Positions 23,964 to 31,705 are shown, counted from the stretch's first letter. The stretch: DNA of 39,919 nucleotides from Atopobiaceae bacterium (GCA_017941705.1 JAGAVX010000118.1:1-39919); one strand, 5' to 3'. A program made the numbers and translations. Notes: generated by a model not told the origin, from the sequence alone.

Positions 23964-23994
23964 GGGTACAGTTTCGGGATACAAAAGTGTACCC
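23964..23994. promoter_or_regulatory. cluster of GGGTACA-type half sites
   Basis: GGGTACA (23964-23970), GGGATACA (23976-23983) and TGTACCC (23988-23994) lie within 31 bases, the outer two as a perfect inverted repeat. The cluster sits about 200 bases upstream of the membrane-anchored protein gene and downstream of the Gln/Ala-rich gene. Regulator binding or a hairpin are both possible. The rest of 23768-24060 holds no gene. Confidence 0.35.
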
Positions 23995-24060
23995 ACCAGC
24001 GTAAAACGAGAGAGTGTCCGTGCCACTCGTGTGGCCCGTGGTGGGCCTTGGCTAAGCAGG

Positions 24061-24097
24061 AAGAAGAAAGAGGGGCACCCCGCATCTGCGAGGTGCC
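24061..24097 (-). terminator. terminator of the Gln/Ala-rich protein gene
   Basis: On the minus strand GGGGCACC (complement of 24090-24097) pairs with GGTGCCCC (24070-24077) and is followed by CTCTTTCTTC, which suits a Rho-independent terminator for the gene ending at 24124. Confidence 0.72.
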
Positions 24098-24123
24098 CCC
24101 GGTCGTGCGATGTGACCTTGCGA

Positions 24124-24807
24124 CTAGCGCTTGAGCAGCTGGCTGGCGATCTGGGCGATGGTGCCAAAGTCGATGCCGCCCGACTGCGCCTGGGTCTGCG
24201 GGAGGTTGTTGAGCGTAACGGGCTGGCTCTGCTGGGTTGCGGCGCTGTTGCCGAGGAACTGGCCGGCAAGCGTGGCGATCTCGCCCAGGTCGAGGCCGTC
24301 GGCCAGATTGACCGTGGGCTTGTTGGCAGCTGCGGCCGCTGCGGCCTGCTGGGCGGCTGCCGCTTGCTGCGCCGCCTGCTGCTGGGCGGCTTGCTGCTGC
24401 TGGTGGTTCTTGGCGGCGCTCATCAGCGTCGAGGCGAGCAGTGCCATGCTCACCAGGCTACCGAGGTTGAGCTTGCCGGACGAGGAGGTCTGCGCCTGTG
24501 CCTGCGCGGTGGCCTGCTGCGTGTTGCCACCGCCAAAGAGCATGCTGGTGAGGGCGTGCACGCTGTTGTTGTTCTGGCCAAGGAGCAGCGAGGCGATGTT
24601 GGCGACGTCGCCCATGCCGAGCTTCTGGTTGTTGGACAAGGCGGCTGCGGCCGTGACGACCTCGCTCATGTCCTTCTTCGAGATCTGCTCGTTGGTGCCG
24701 GTGGCCTTTGCCGTGGTCGAGTAGGGATGCTCAATGAACTGCTGGATGAGCTGGGGGTTGTCGCCGAGATAGTCAACAAGCTGCTTTGCGACGCTTTGGA
24801 CGTCCAT
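24124..24807 (-). CDS. Gln/Ala-rich protein with four short helical repeats
   Basis: 227 residues, family not identified. Four segments share the pattern hydrophobic-x-hydrophobic-G-x-hydrophobic-x-x-hydrophobic-A-x-x-hydrophobic: LGMGDVANIASLLLG (63-77), LNLGSLVSMALLAST (113-127), LDLGEIATLAGQFLG (172-186) and IDFGTIAQIASQLL (212-225). They are joined by low-complexity linkers of Gln, Ala, Asn and Thr, one of them (135-161) almost only Gln and Ala. The N-terminus (DVQSVAKQLVDYLGDNPQL) is helical. No signal peptide or membrane helix is clear. AAGGAGGG precedes the ATG. It may form self-associating assemblies. Confidence 0.72.
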   Translation of the reverse strand: MDVQSVAKQLVDYLGDNPQLIQQFIEHPYSTTAKATGTNEQISKKDMSEVVTAAAALSNNQKLGMGDVANIASLLLGQNNNSVHALTSMLFGGGNTQQATAQAQAQTSSSGKLNLGSLVSMALLASTLMSAAKNHQQQQAAQQQAAQQAAAAQQAAAAAAANKPTVNLADGLDLGEIATLAGQFLGNSAATQQSQPVTLNNLPQTQAQSGGIDFGTIAQIASQLLKR

Positions 24808-24976
24808 GTTCCCTCCTTGGGTTGTCGGGGCGGGATTGGACTCGGGATGAGGACCGCTCCACGCGCTACAGAAACCTGTGCGCCTATGGTACTACGCATT
24901 GCTAAAGGGTGAGGTACCTGCATCCACAGGCGTCAATTAAACGTCCGTTGGCAGCATAAACGCTTGCGGTGTGCGC

Positions 24977-24982
24977 TAAAAT
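24977..24982 (+). promoter_or_regulatory. -10 box candidate of the queT operon
   Basis: TAAAAT lies 42 bases before the queT start; no clear -35 at the right distance. The leader does not show a preQ1 riboswitch pattern I can confirm. Confidence 0.35.
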
Positions 24983-25023
24983 GTGCGGGTGATTGTTTCT
25001 TAGATAGGAAAGGTTCCAATCTC

Positions 25024-25638
25024 TTGACTAACAACGATTCGCTTGCGCGCACTGAGCATATCACCCGCATCGCCGTCATCGCGGCTCTCTACGCGTCAAC
25101 CACGCTCATCTGCATCCTCTTCCTGGGTGGCCTGGCGTGGGGCCCGGTACAGTTTCGCCTCTCCGAGGCGCTTTGCGTGCTTGCCATGTTCACGCCCGAT
25201 GCCATCATCGGCCTGACGCTCGGCTGCGCCATCGCCAACCTCGCCAACATCGCGATCTCGGGACTGGGCACGCTTGGCCTGCTCGACGTGGTGTTCGGTT
25301 CGCTCGCGACACTCATCGCCTCGATCTGGCTCTGGAGCCTGCGGGACCGTCCCACGCTTGCGGTGCTCGGTCCCGTCGTGGCAAACGCGGTCATCATCCC
25401 CGCGTATCTCCCGCTCCTGCTGCAGGGGCTGGGATTCTACACCATCCCGTTCACGTCCATCTCGCTCGACGGAGCCTACATCCCCATGTACCTCTTTGGT
25501 CTGGTCTCCACCGCCATTGGCGAGGCTGTCGTGCTGTATCTGCTCGGCCTGCCGCTGTATCAGGCGATCGAGGCCACTCCGCTTGCCGACCGCCTGCGTG
25601 GAAACGCCGTCCCCGCCGTGAGCGCAGAGAAGGCATAG
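25024..25638 (+). CDS. queT: QueT transporter family protein
   Basis: Integral membrane protein of 204 residues with about six helices. The QueT (PF06177) signature is visible: FRLSEALCVLAMFTPDAIIGLTLGCAIANL, then LLDVVFGSLATLIAS and GEAVVLYLLGLPLY. The family are S-components of ECF transporters thought to import queuosine precursors. No ECF A/A'/T genes are seen here, so it would share a module encoded elsewhere. The best start is TTG 25024, about ten bases after AGGAAAGG; no in-frame ATG lies near. It leads a five-gene unit whose next gene starts four bases later. Confidence 0.83.
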   Translation: MTNNDSLARTEHITRIAVIAALYASTTLICILFLGGLAWGPVQFRLSEALCVLAMFTPDAIIGLTLGCAIANLANIAISGLGTLGLLDVVFGSLATLIASIWLWSLRDRPTLAVLGPVVANAVIIPAYLPLLLQGLGFYTIPFTSISLDGAYIPMYLFGLVSTAIGEAVVLYLLGLPLYQAIEATPLADRLRGNAVPAVSAEKA

Positions 25639-25642
25639 TCAC

Positions 25643-26953
25643 GTGAACCCCGTCATCGTCATACCGTCGTACTGGTCTCGCACTGACGACCCTGTGGCCG
25701 TTGGCGATGTCGGCATCTACGATCACTCCACCCCGATCTCAAAGCCCCTGCCCGAGCTCGAGACCTGCCTGCAGTCTCTCGAGCAGGTCAGGGGCGTTTT
25801 GCGCGTCGTCGTGCTGGTGGTGGCCCCGCCAGCATTTGCGGAGTCGGCGCGGGCACGTGTCGACGGAATCTGCCGCATGCATCCGAGCCTTAACCCGCTG
25901 GTGGTCGGCCGCCGCGAGGCGCAGGAGGTCATCCGCCTGGTGACAAAGGTGGCACCCAATCTTGACGGCGAGCCCTGCTCGTTGCGTGGGTATGGCGCCA
26001 TCCGCAACATGGGACTGGCTGTGGCGGCGGCGCTCGGTCACGACGTGGTGGTATTCCTGGACGATGACGAGGTCGTGCTCGACGAGAACTTCCTGATCGA
26101 CGCCGTGTATGGAATCGGGCTCGAGACGCGCCAGGGACTCCCCATCCAGGCCAAGAGTGGCTACTACCTCGACCGCGATGACTCGCCCTATGCCAGCACC
26201 GACAAGCCGGTCTGGTACGATCGCTGGTGGTCAAAGCGCAAGGAGTTCAACGAGTGGATGACCCGAGCGCTTAGCGGAACGCGCATCTCGAGGTCGAACT
26301 ATGTATGCGGAGGTTGCTTTGCCGTGGGGGCGGAGGCCTTCTGCAGCGTGGCCTTCGATCCGCTCATCACGCGCGGCGAGGACTTTGACTATCTGCTCAA
26401 CCTGAGGATGTACGGCTTTGACGTGTGGTTCGACAACCAGTGGAAGGTGCGCCACCTCCCACCCGAGGTACCCAGCCATGCCGCTCGCTTCCTCCAGAAC
26501 GTCTATCGCTGGAACTACGAGGTCAAGAAGCTCGAGGCCTCGCACGACATCATCAGCCTGCGGCATGTGACGCCCGAGTCCCTGCAACCCTATCCGGCCA
26601 ACTGGCTCAATGAGGACATCCTGCGCAAGCGCATCTTCCGTACCGCACTCGCTCGCACGATCGTGTCGGACGAGCACAAGGAATACTTCGAGGTTCTGGT
26701 CCACGGGCGCCGGGAGGCCGAGCGTTGGGCGGCGTCAGTCGCGCGAGACTACTTTGCGTTCCAGACCTACTGGCCCCGCATCATGGCATCTCTCTGGGAG
26801 GACAAGACGCTGGCGCGTGCCCTCAAGCTGCTGGGCTCGCCCAAGCCAGCCAAGAGTCGTACGCACCGCGCCGAGGTGGGCAGCCTCGATGACTCGCTGC
26901 CGCTGCCCAAGATCGTGGACGACGCCATTCCCAAGGTGGAGGACGATGACTGA
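25643..26953 (+). CDS. glycosyltransferase, family 2-like
   Basis: Cytosolic glycosyltransferase of GT-A fold, 436 residues from GTG 25643. It opens with VIVIPSYW and has the metal/nucleotide-sugar motif VVFLDDDEVV (DDD 140-142), the conserved RNMGLAVAAA helix, CGGCFAVGAEAF and RGEDFDYLLNLRMYG, the latter carrying the ED acceptor motif. There is no membrane helix. Unlike a typical cell-wall cluster it sits between a vitamin-type transporter and a two-component system. The stop overlaps the kinase start by one base (TGATG), so translation of both is coupled. Confidence 0.83.
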   Translation: MNPVIVIPSYWSRTDDPVAVGDVGIYDHSTPISKPLPELETCLQSLEQVRGVLRVVVLVVAPPAFAESARARVDGICRMHPSLNPLVVGRREAQEVIRLVTKVAPNLDGEPCSLRGYGAIRNMGLAVAAALGHDVVVFLDDDEVVLDENFLIDAVYGIGLETRQGLPIQAKSGYYLDRDDSPYASTDKPVWYDRWWSKRKEFNEWMTRALSGTRISRSNYVCGGCFAVGAEAFCSVAFDPLITRGEDFDYLLNLRMYGFDVWFDNQWKVRHLPPEVPSHAARFLQNVYRWNYEVKKLEASHDIISLRHVTPESLQPYPANWLNEDILRKRIFRTALARTIVSDEHKEYFEVLVHGRREAERWAASVARDYFAFQTYWPRIMASLWEDKTLARALKLLGSPKPAKSRTHRAEVGSLDDSLPLPKIVDDAIPKVEDDD

Positions 26954-28326
26954 TGGGCGGCGGTTCGTCAAAGTACCAGAACTTTAGTGGCATTCATGTC
27001 CTGCTGAGCGCCTTGGCGCTCGTGTTGGTCGGTATTCTCTCGTGGGGCCTCATCAAGGGGAACATCGTCGCGACGGTGGTCGCGGGAGTGGGCCTTGCCA
27101 CCGTCATAACGATGGCAAGCTCAAATTTGCTCGCCCTTGACGATCATCGCTCACAGGCTACGGAGCGCACGCTGCGCGTTGCGTCTGCCACTCAGTACCA
27201 TATGCGTGGCGGTCTGACGGAGGAGGGCTGCCACGCGGTGTGCCAGCTGCTCTTGCCCGAGACCGATGCGACGGCGATAGCCATGACCGACACGCACAAG
27301 ACGCTTGCGTATGTGGGCGAGGGCTCGTATGGCGCTGGGGAGGGGAGTCCCAACAGCAGTCCTACCAGCGAGGTCCTGAGCAACGGACGCATCCAGACCT
27401 TCTCGAACCTCAACGAGAACCAGTGGAAGCCTGCCGAGGGCGTGCTGGCCGGATTCATCTCGGAGGCTGTCAAGAGCTACCCGGTGGGCATCATCGTCCC
27501 GCTGACCGTCTCGGAGCGCACGGTGGGCACCATCAAGCTGTACTACCGCAACGGCAGCGAGATCAACCGCACGCAGATGGCGATCGCCCGCGGCTTTGCC
27601 GAGCTCCTCTCGTCACAGCTGTCGGTGTACGAGCTCGACCGTCAGGCCGAGCTGACGGTGCGCGCCGAGGTCAAGGCCCTGCAGGCGCAGATCAACCCGC
27701 ACTTCCTCTTCAACACGCTCAACACCATTGCGGCCTTCACCAGGACCGACCCGACGCGGGCACGCGACTTGCTGCGCGAGTTCTCGGTCTTCTACCGGCG
27801 TACGCTCGAGGGTACCGAGGCACCGATTCGTCTGGCAGACGAGCTCGAGCAGACGCGTCGCTACCTCACGATCGAGCGTGCGCGCTTTGGCGATGACCGC
27901 ATCCTGTGGACCGACGACGTCGAGGAGGGGTGCGAGGACATCAAGGTCCCTGCGTTCATCATCCAGCCGATCGTCGAGAATGCGGTGCGCCATGCCATGC
28001 GCGAGGAGGGGCCGCTGCACATCGACGTGCAGGTGGCGACCGACGGCGAGGACGTCCTCATCGCAGTCGCGGATGACGGCGTCGGCATGGACGAGGACGT
28101 TGCCAAGCGCATGCTCAGCGACGAGAGCGGCGCCTCTCCCACGAGGAGCTCGTCAGGCACTGGCATTGCCCTGCGCAACGTGGCAGATCGCATCGAGCTC
28201 TTCTACGGAGAGGGGTCTGGCATCGAGATCATGTCGAAGGTCGGGTCGGGCACCTGCGTGACGCTGCGGCTCGTGGGCGTTGCGCCTTCGGTCTCGTCTG
28301 ACGACGATTGGGACGAGCAAGAGTAA
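26953..28326 (+). CDS. LytS/YehU-type sensor histidine kinase
   Basis: Membrane sensor kinase of 457 residues. Two short N-terminal helices (about 14-34 and 38-58) replace the multi-helix sensor of LytS. A GAF-like domain covers 85-225. The His_kinase domain has QINPHFLFNTLNTI with phospho-accepting H250, and the ATPase domain has the N box QPIVENAVRHAM, G1 ADDGVGM and G2 SGTGIALRNV. It should phosphorylate the LytTR regulator encoded 64 bases downstream. Signal unknown; the GAF domain suggests a cytosolic small ligand or redox input. The starting ATG overlaps the glycosyltransferase stop. Confidence 0.9.
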   Translation: MGGGSSKYQNFSGIHVLLSALALVLVGILSWGLIKGNIVATVVAGVGLATVITMASSNLLALDDHRSQATERTLRVASATQYHMRGGLTEEGCHAVCQLLLPETDATAIAMTDTHKTLAYVGEGSYGAGEGSPNSSPTSEVLSNGRIQTFSNLNENQWKPAEGVLAGFISEAVKSYPVGIIVPLTVSERTVGTIKLYYRNGSEINRTQMAIARGFAELLSSQLSVYELDRQAELTVRAEVKALQAQINPHFLFNTLNTIAAFTRTDPTRARDLLREFSVFYRRTLEGTEAPIRLADELEQTRRYLTIERARFGDDRILWTDDVEEGCEDIKVPAFIIQPIVENAVRHAMREEGPLHIDVQVATDGEDVLIAVADDGVGMDEDVAKRMLSDESGASPTRSSSGTGIALRNVADRIELFYGEGSGIEIMSKVGSGTCVTLRLVGVAPSVSSDDDWDEQE

Positions 28327-28337
28327 TGATGTAATAT
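28308..28337 (+). promoter_or_regulatory. internal promoter candidate before the response regulator
   Basis: TTGGGA (28308-28313) and TAATAT (28332-28337) with an 18-base spacer form a good candidate at the kinase 3' end. Between it and the regulator start, ACGGTTCGC (28358-28366) and TTGGTTACG (28368-28376) loosely resemble the paired repeats bound by LytTR proteins, so self-regulation is possible. Confidence 0.4.
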
Positions 28338-28390
28338 AAGATCCTTAGAGAACTTGAAACGGTTCGCTTGGTTACGAAAGTGGTGGAAAG

Positions 28391-29128
28391 ATGCTCAACG
28401 CACTGATTGTCGATGACGAGGCGCCAGCTCGCTCTGAGCTAAGGTTCCTGCTCGAGGAGACCGGTCGCATCAATTCGATTTCCGAGGCTTCCAACGCTCG
28501 CGAGGCCGTCGAGAAGCTGGTGCGCAGCAAAGAGGGTACGGACGAGCGTACCGACGTCCTGTTCATGGACATCTCCATGCCCAAGACCTCGGGCATGCAG
28601 CTCGCCGAAGCACTCGCAAAGCTCAAGAACCCGCCTGCGGTGGTGTTCGTGACTGCCTACAGCGAGTACGCGGTCGAGGCCTTCAGCGTTGACGCCGTCG
28701 ACTATCTGCTCAAACCCGTGGAGACGAGCCGGCTGGCCCGCGCTCTCGACAAAGTCGAGGCTCGCGTCAAACCGACACCCTCCTCGCACGCCGGCGTCGA
28801 ACGCATCCCCGTGGAGAAGGGCGGGCGCAAGGTCCTCGTTCCCATCGACCAGATTCGTTACATCGAGGCCAAGGACGACTACTCCTGCATCTACACCGAG
28901 GGCGATCGCTACCTCTCGACAATCTCGCTTGCCAAGCTCGAGCAGAAGCTCGCGCCGCACAACTTCTTCCGCGTGCACCGTGGCTACATCGTCAACCTCG
29001 ACAACGTTGAGTCGGTCGACACGATTTCGAGCGGAATCCTGCAGCTTGGCCTCAAGGGCATCGACGAGAAGAAGATTCCCGTGTCGCGCCGTCGCGTCGT
29101 CGCGCTCAAGCGTGCGCTTGGCCTGTAG
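28391..29128 (+). CDS. LytTR-family response regulator
   Basis: DNA-binding response regulator of 245 residues. The receiver domain has the acidic pocket VDDE (7-10), phospho-acceptor D60 in FMDISMP, the switch Thr in FVTAYSEYAVEAF and Lys in YLLKPVE. The C-terminal LytTR domain (about 140-245) shows RYIEAKDDYSCIYT, LAPHNFFRVHRGYIVNLDNV and the final PVSRRRVVALKRAL. GGTGGAAAG precedes the ATG. The partner is the kinase directly upstream. Targets unknown; the glycosyltransferase operon itself is one candidate. Confidence 0.93.
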   Translation: MLNALIVDDEAPARSELRFLLEETGRINSISEASNAREAVEKLVRSKEGTDERTDVLFMDISMPKTSGMQLAEALAKLKNPPAVVFVTAYSEYAVEAFSVDAVDYLLKPVETSRLARALDKVEARVKPTPSSHAGVERIPVEKGGRKVLVPIDQIRYIEAKDDYSCIYTEGDRYLSTISLAKLEQKLAPHNFFRVHRGYIVNLDNVESVDTISSGILQLGLKGIDEKKIPVSRRRVVALKRALGL

Positions 29129-29136
29129 GGCACGAC

Positions 29137-29598
29137 ATGCGCTTTGACATCGTCTCCGACACCCACGGCCACCTCTCCGAAGAGCTGCTGGCCGAGCTGC
29201 GGGGTGCCGATTACATCGTGCATGCGGGCGACATCTGCTCGGATTCCGATTACCGGCGGCTCATGCGAATCGCGCCGGTCCACATGTGCCTGGGCAACAA
29301 TGACTGGGGGATTGACTATGGTCCCGAGGTCAAGCGCGTCACCAGGTTCTTTGCCGCGGGGCTTCGCTGGCAGATCTGCCACTACGAGGAGAGGCTTGAC
29401 CTGGCGACCTGTGACATTGCCATTTGCGGGCACACCCACCGGCCGTTCTTCGAGCGCGACCCCAAGACGCGCACCCTCGTCATGAACCCGGGCAGCCCCA
29501 CCTTTCCGCGCACGGCGAAGGGTCCGACGATTGGGCGCATCATTGCCGAGAATGGCTATGTGAGCGAGGTGCACATCATTCAGCTCAAGCGCCGGTAG
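29137..29598 (+). CDS. YfcE-type metallophosphoesterase
   Basis: Small calcineurin-like phosphodiesterase (153 residues, usual 160-185). Metal ligands are visible in order: DTHG at 8-11, GD in HAGDI, GNND, CHYEE (where the family has HG), and GHTH. The unusual CHYEE keeps the His. The family hydrolyses phosphodiesters such as bis-pNPP; substrate unknown. It follows the regulator gene by eight bases and is likely the last gene of the queT-to-phosphoesterase operon. Confidence 0.88.
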   Translation: MRFDIVSDTHGHLSEELLAELRGADYIVHAGDICSDSDYRRLMRIAPVHMCLGNNDWGIDYGPEVKRVTRFFAAGLRWQICHYEERLDLATCDIAICGHTHRPFFERDPKTRTLVMNPGSPTFPRTAKGPTIGRIIAENGYVSEVHIIQLKRR

Positions 29599-29636
29599 AT
29601 TCGACTGGCACACGCGTGGCGCGCCAGCTCCCAAAG

Positions 29637-29683
29637 AACTACTGTGCCGCCGAGAGTCTGGGGCTCTCGGCGGCACAGTAGTT
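29637..29683. terminator. 20-bp perfect hairpin between convergent genes
   Basis: Arms 29637-29656 and 29664-29683 form a perfect 20-bp stem with loop TCTGGGG. It lies between the phosphoesterase (+) and PAP2 (-) genes. AAAG lies outside one arm and TTTCC outside the other, so bidirectional termination is possible. Its outer part is made of inverted copies of GGCACAGTAGTT, which belongs to the second repeat family. Confidence 0.65.
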
Positions 29684-29705
29684 TCCGGGGAGCAGGCGTG
29701 CCACG
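29672..29705. repeat. second dispersed repeat, copy 1
   Basis: GGCACAGTAGTTTCCGGGGA followed by GCAGGCGTGCCACG. It matches copy 2 at 31672-31705 at most positions; ends GGCAC/GTGCC are inverted. Confidence 0.6.
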
Positions 29706-29722
29706 TGGGAGGGCGTTGCCCG

Positions 29723-30475
29723 CTACCTGTCGATTTTTCCCATCATCTGCGTGTTGTCCGACCCGAGCTTGGTCTTTTTCTCGGGCAGGAAGAGGGGCGC
29801 AAAGAAGGTAGTGAACAGGGCGAGCCAGGCAAGCGCCAGACAAAAGCCCGCAATGACGTCCGAGGCGTAGTGGACACCCAGGTACACACGGCTAAAGCCT
29901 ATGAGAGCGACGATGATGCCAAAGCCTACCACGCTCATCCTTCGCACAAAGGGATCGCGCTCGTAGCGCCATGCCATCCAGGCCAGCAGCCCGTAGAATG
30001 CCATGGCCACCATCGAGTGTCCCGAGGGAAAGCTGTACCCGCTCTCGGCGATGAGCCTGAACCCCTCGGGGCGGGGGCGCTGCACGATGAACTTGCACAC
30101 CTGGTTGACCAGAACGACCCCCACCAGGTTGCATGCGGCACAAAGCCCCGGTCGGCGACCGGGGGCAAACGCCTGCACGGCGAGCAACATCACCAAAAGG
30201 ACCACCGGTAGCGCCAGCTCGGATATCGACTGCATGATGGGGGTCAGCCATGCTCTGCGCATGCGCACCACCACCAAGCGGTAGGCGTAGTAGTCGAGCC
30301 GCAGGATGTCACCCGCCAGCATGTTTTGCAAGATCACCAAAAACAGGACCATGGCCCCGACGAAGATCAGCACCCTGCGGTTTCTGCGCAGGCTATGCCG
30401 CATGGTGCGCAACGCGCGCCCGGAGTCGTTGGACGCGCGTTGCGGCTCTTGCTTTATGTGCTTTGCGCTCGCCAC
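29723..30475 (-). CDS. PAP2-family membrane phosphatase
   Basis: Integral membrane phosphatase with about five or six helices and all three motifs of the type 2 phosphatidic acid phosphatase family: KFIVQRPRP, FPSGHSM and SRVYLGVHYASDV. Members dephosphorylate lipid phosphates such as undecaprenyl pyrophosphate or phosphatidic acid on the outer face of the membrane. The start is uncertain: GTG 30475, one base after the thioredoxin stop, gives 250 residues, and ATG 30403 gives 226. Neither has a strong ribosome-binding site. The gene is probably coupled to trxA. Confidence 0.83.
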   Translation of the reverse strand: MASAKHIKQEPQRASNDSGRALRTMRHSLRRNRRVLIFVGAMVLFLVILQNMLAGDILRLDYYAYRLVVVRMRRAWLTPIMQSISELALPVVLLVMLLAVQAFAPGRRPGLCAACNLVGVVLVNQVCKFIVQRPRPEGFRLIAESGYSFPSGHSMVAMAFYGLLAWMAWRYERDPFVRRMSVVGFGIIVALIGFSRVYLGVHYASDVIAGFCLALAWLALFTTFFAPLFLPEKKTKLGSDNTQMMGKIDR

Positions 30476-30476
30476 G

Positions 30477-30794
30477 CTAGATGTGCGCTTCGATCTCGGC
30501 AACCAGCTCTGCCTTGGGCATGCTGCCGACCATGGTGTGGACGGCCTCGCCGTTCTTGAAGAGGATGAGCGTGGGGATGGACATGATGCCAAAGCGCTGA
30601 GCGAGCGCGCCCTCGTCATCGACATTGCACTTGTACACAGCCAGACGGTCGGCCATCTCGTCGCCGATCTGCTCGACGATGGGGCCAAGGGCACGGCAGG
30701 GTCCGCACCAAGATGCCCAGAAGTCAACGAGGACCGGCTTGTCGGAACCCGAGATGATGGCGTCGAAGTCGGCGGTGGTGATTTCGGCAGACAT
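30477..30794 (-). CDS. trxA: thioredoxin
   Basis: Cytosolic disulfide reductant of 105 residues, normal length. The active site is FWASWCGPC (C30, C33), with the cis-proline in SIPT, the buried D24 equivalent and the F-K-N-G turn near the C-terminus. AGGAGA lies six bases before the ATG. The PAP2 phosphatase follows in the same unit. Confidence 0.96.
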   Translation of the reverse strand: MSAEITTADFDAIISGSDKPVLVDFWASWCGPCRALGPIVEQIGDEMADRLAVYKCNVDDEGALAQRFGIMSIPTLILFKNGEAVHTMVGSMPKAELVAEIEAHI

Positions 30795-31107
30795 TGGAAT
30801 CTCCTAACATGGGCGCCGCCGTAGCGGCAGTTTTTTCACTTAAGTCTGTTTATACCCATAAACCCGCCCTTCGATTTCCGCGCGTGAAAAAACAGTGGCG
30901 GATGGACTCAGTTTGTCAAAAAACGGTCGAACGTACGAGTCCATGCCATGGGTTGGGGCTCGTTTGACATCGACCGAGCAAGCCGGGTTCGCTATCCTCT
31001 AGTAGATCGCCCCAAACCAGCGTCATGCGTTTCCCGCTCGGGGACGCAGGTTGCCTGAGCCAAAAGGGGCGGGTTTAGGGGTGCGGCTGGCAAGGCGGGA
31101 AGGTGCC
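30795..31107. promoter_or_regulatory. trxA promoter region with nested inverted repeats
   Basis: On the minus strand TATAAA (complement of 30849-30854) is a -10 candidate for trxA and sits inside the palindrome GTTTAT-ACCC-ATAAAC (30848-30863). A larger inverted pair, GTTTTTTCAC (30830-30839) and GTGAAAAAAC (30884-30893), encloses it. ATGGACTC/GAGTCCAT (30902-30909, 30937-30944) is a further pair. TTGACA at 30964 and TATCCT at 30993 are too far apart (23) for a standard promoter of the + gene. No gene is seen in the gap. Confidence 0.45.
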
Positions 31108-31662
31108 ATGATTTCAAGTAGGGAAGACAGGCGTGACCGATATGTTGCCAAGGCGAGGGCCGAGCTCGAGTCCCTGGCGTCTCGGGGTGTGCTGATGGCC
31201 GGAAATGCCTTTTCGTCGGTGCTGCTACTCAAGGGCGAGCCAACCGACGCCGAGAGGGCGGGGGAACGCCTGCTCTCGGGTGAGGACGGCAACGCCCTGC
31301 GCTCGGCGCTGCAGGCACTCGGGTACGCGCCTGAGGATTGGGCTGGTCTGGCCACTTGGTGCGAAGGGGGCGAGCGGCTGGAGGCCGAGCTCCTGCGCGA
31401 GGCGGTCTGCGTCCTTGACCCAGAGACGCTCGTTGCCTGCGACCATGGCGCGGCGGACTTGCTGCGCGAGACATATGCAAGTGAGCTGCTGGATGCAGGG
31501 TCAGGCGAGCGTCCGGTGCTCGTGGATGGTGAGCTGATGACGCTGGCGGGCATGCGTGCCCTGAGCTTGGGCGGCTTTGCGGCGGCTCTTGTCAGCAAGC
31601 AGGAGAAGCAGCTCATGTGGCATCGCCTGAAGAAGATTCCACCCCTGGGCGAGCCCTACTAG
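31108..31662 (+). CDS. uracil-DNA glycosylase-superfamily-like protein (degenerate)
   Basis: 184 residues, not clearly recognised. The order of elements resembles family 4/5 uracil-DNA glycosylases: VLLLKGEPTDAERAGERLLSG recalls GEAPGxxEDxxGxPFVG, GNALRSALQALGYAPEDW recalls the following helix, LDPETLVACDHGAADLL recalls the VALG-AA segment, and EKQLMWHRLKKIP recalls the final K..W.DL helix. The catalytic Asp/Glu position, HPS motif and Fe-S cysteines are missing, so glycosylase activity is doubtful. ATG 31108 follows GGAAGG. It is a single gene before pgi. Confidence 0.5.
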   Translation: MISSREDRRDRYVAKARAELESLASRGVLMAGNAFSSVLLLKGEPTDAERAGERLLSGEDGNALRSALQALGYAPEDWAGLATWCEGGERLEAELLREAVCVLDPETLVACDHGAADLLRETYASELLDAGSGERPVLVDGELMTLAGMRALSLGGFAAALVSKQEKQLMWHRLKKIPPLGEPY

Positions 31663-31669
31663 GACTCAT

Positions 31670-31705
31670 GTGGCACGGTAGTTCCCGGGGAGCATCCGTG
31701 CCACG
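31670..31705. repeat. second dispersed repeat, copy 2
   Basis: GTGGCACGG (31670-31678) and CCGTGCCAC (31696-31704) are perfect 9-bp inverted arms around TAGTTCCCGGGGAGCAT. The whole matches copy 1 near 29.68 kb. It lies just after the stop of the glycosylase-like gene. Confidence 0.6.

Noticed and set aside
24900..25023. preQ1 riboswitch before queT
   Set aside because: I could not find the pseudoknot pairing or the A-rich tail of the known classes. A covariance search would be needed to claim it.
25643..26953. Assigning the glycosyltransferase to a specific cell-wall polymer
   Set aside because: No neighbouring polymer-synthesis genes and no diagnostic domain; only the GT-A fold is supported.
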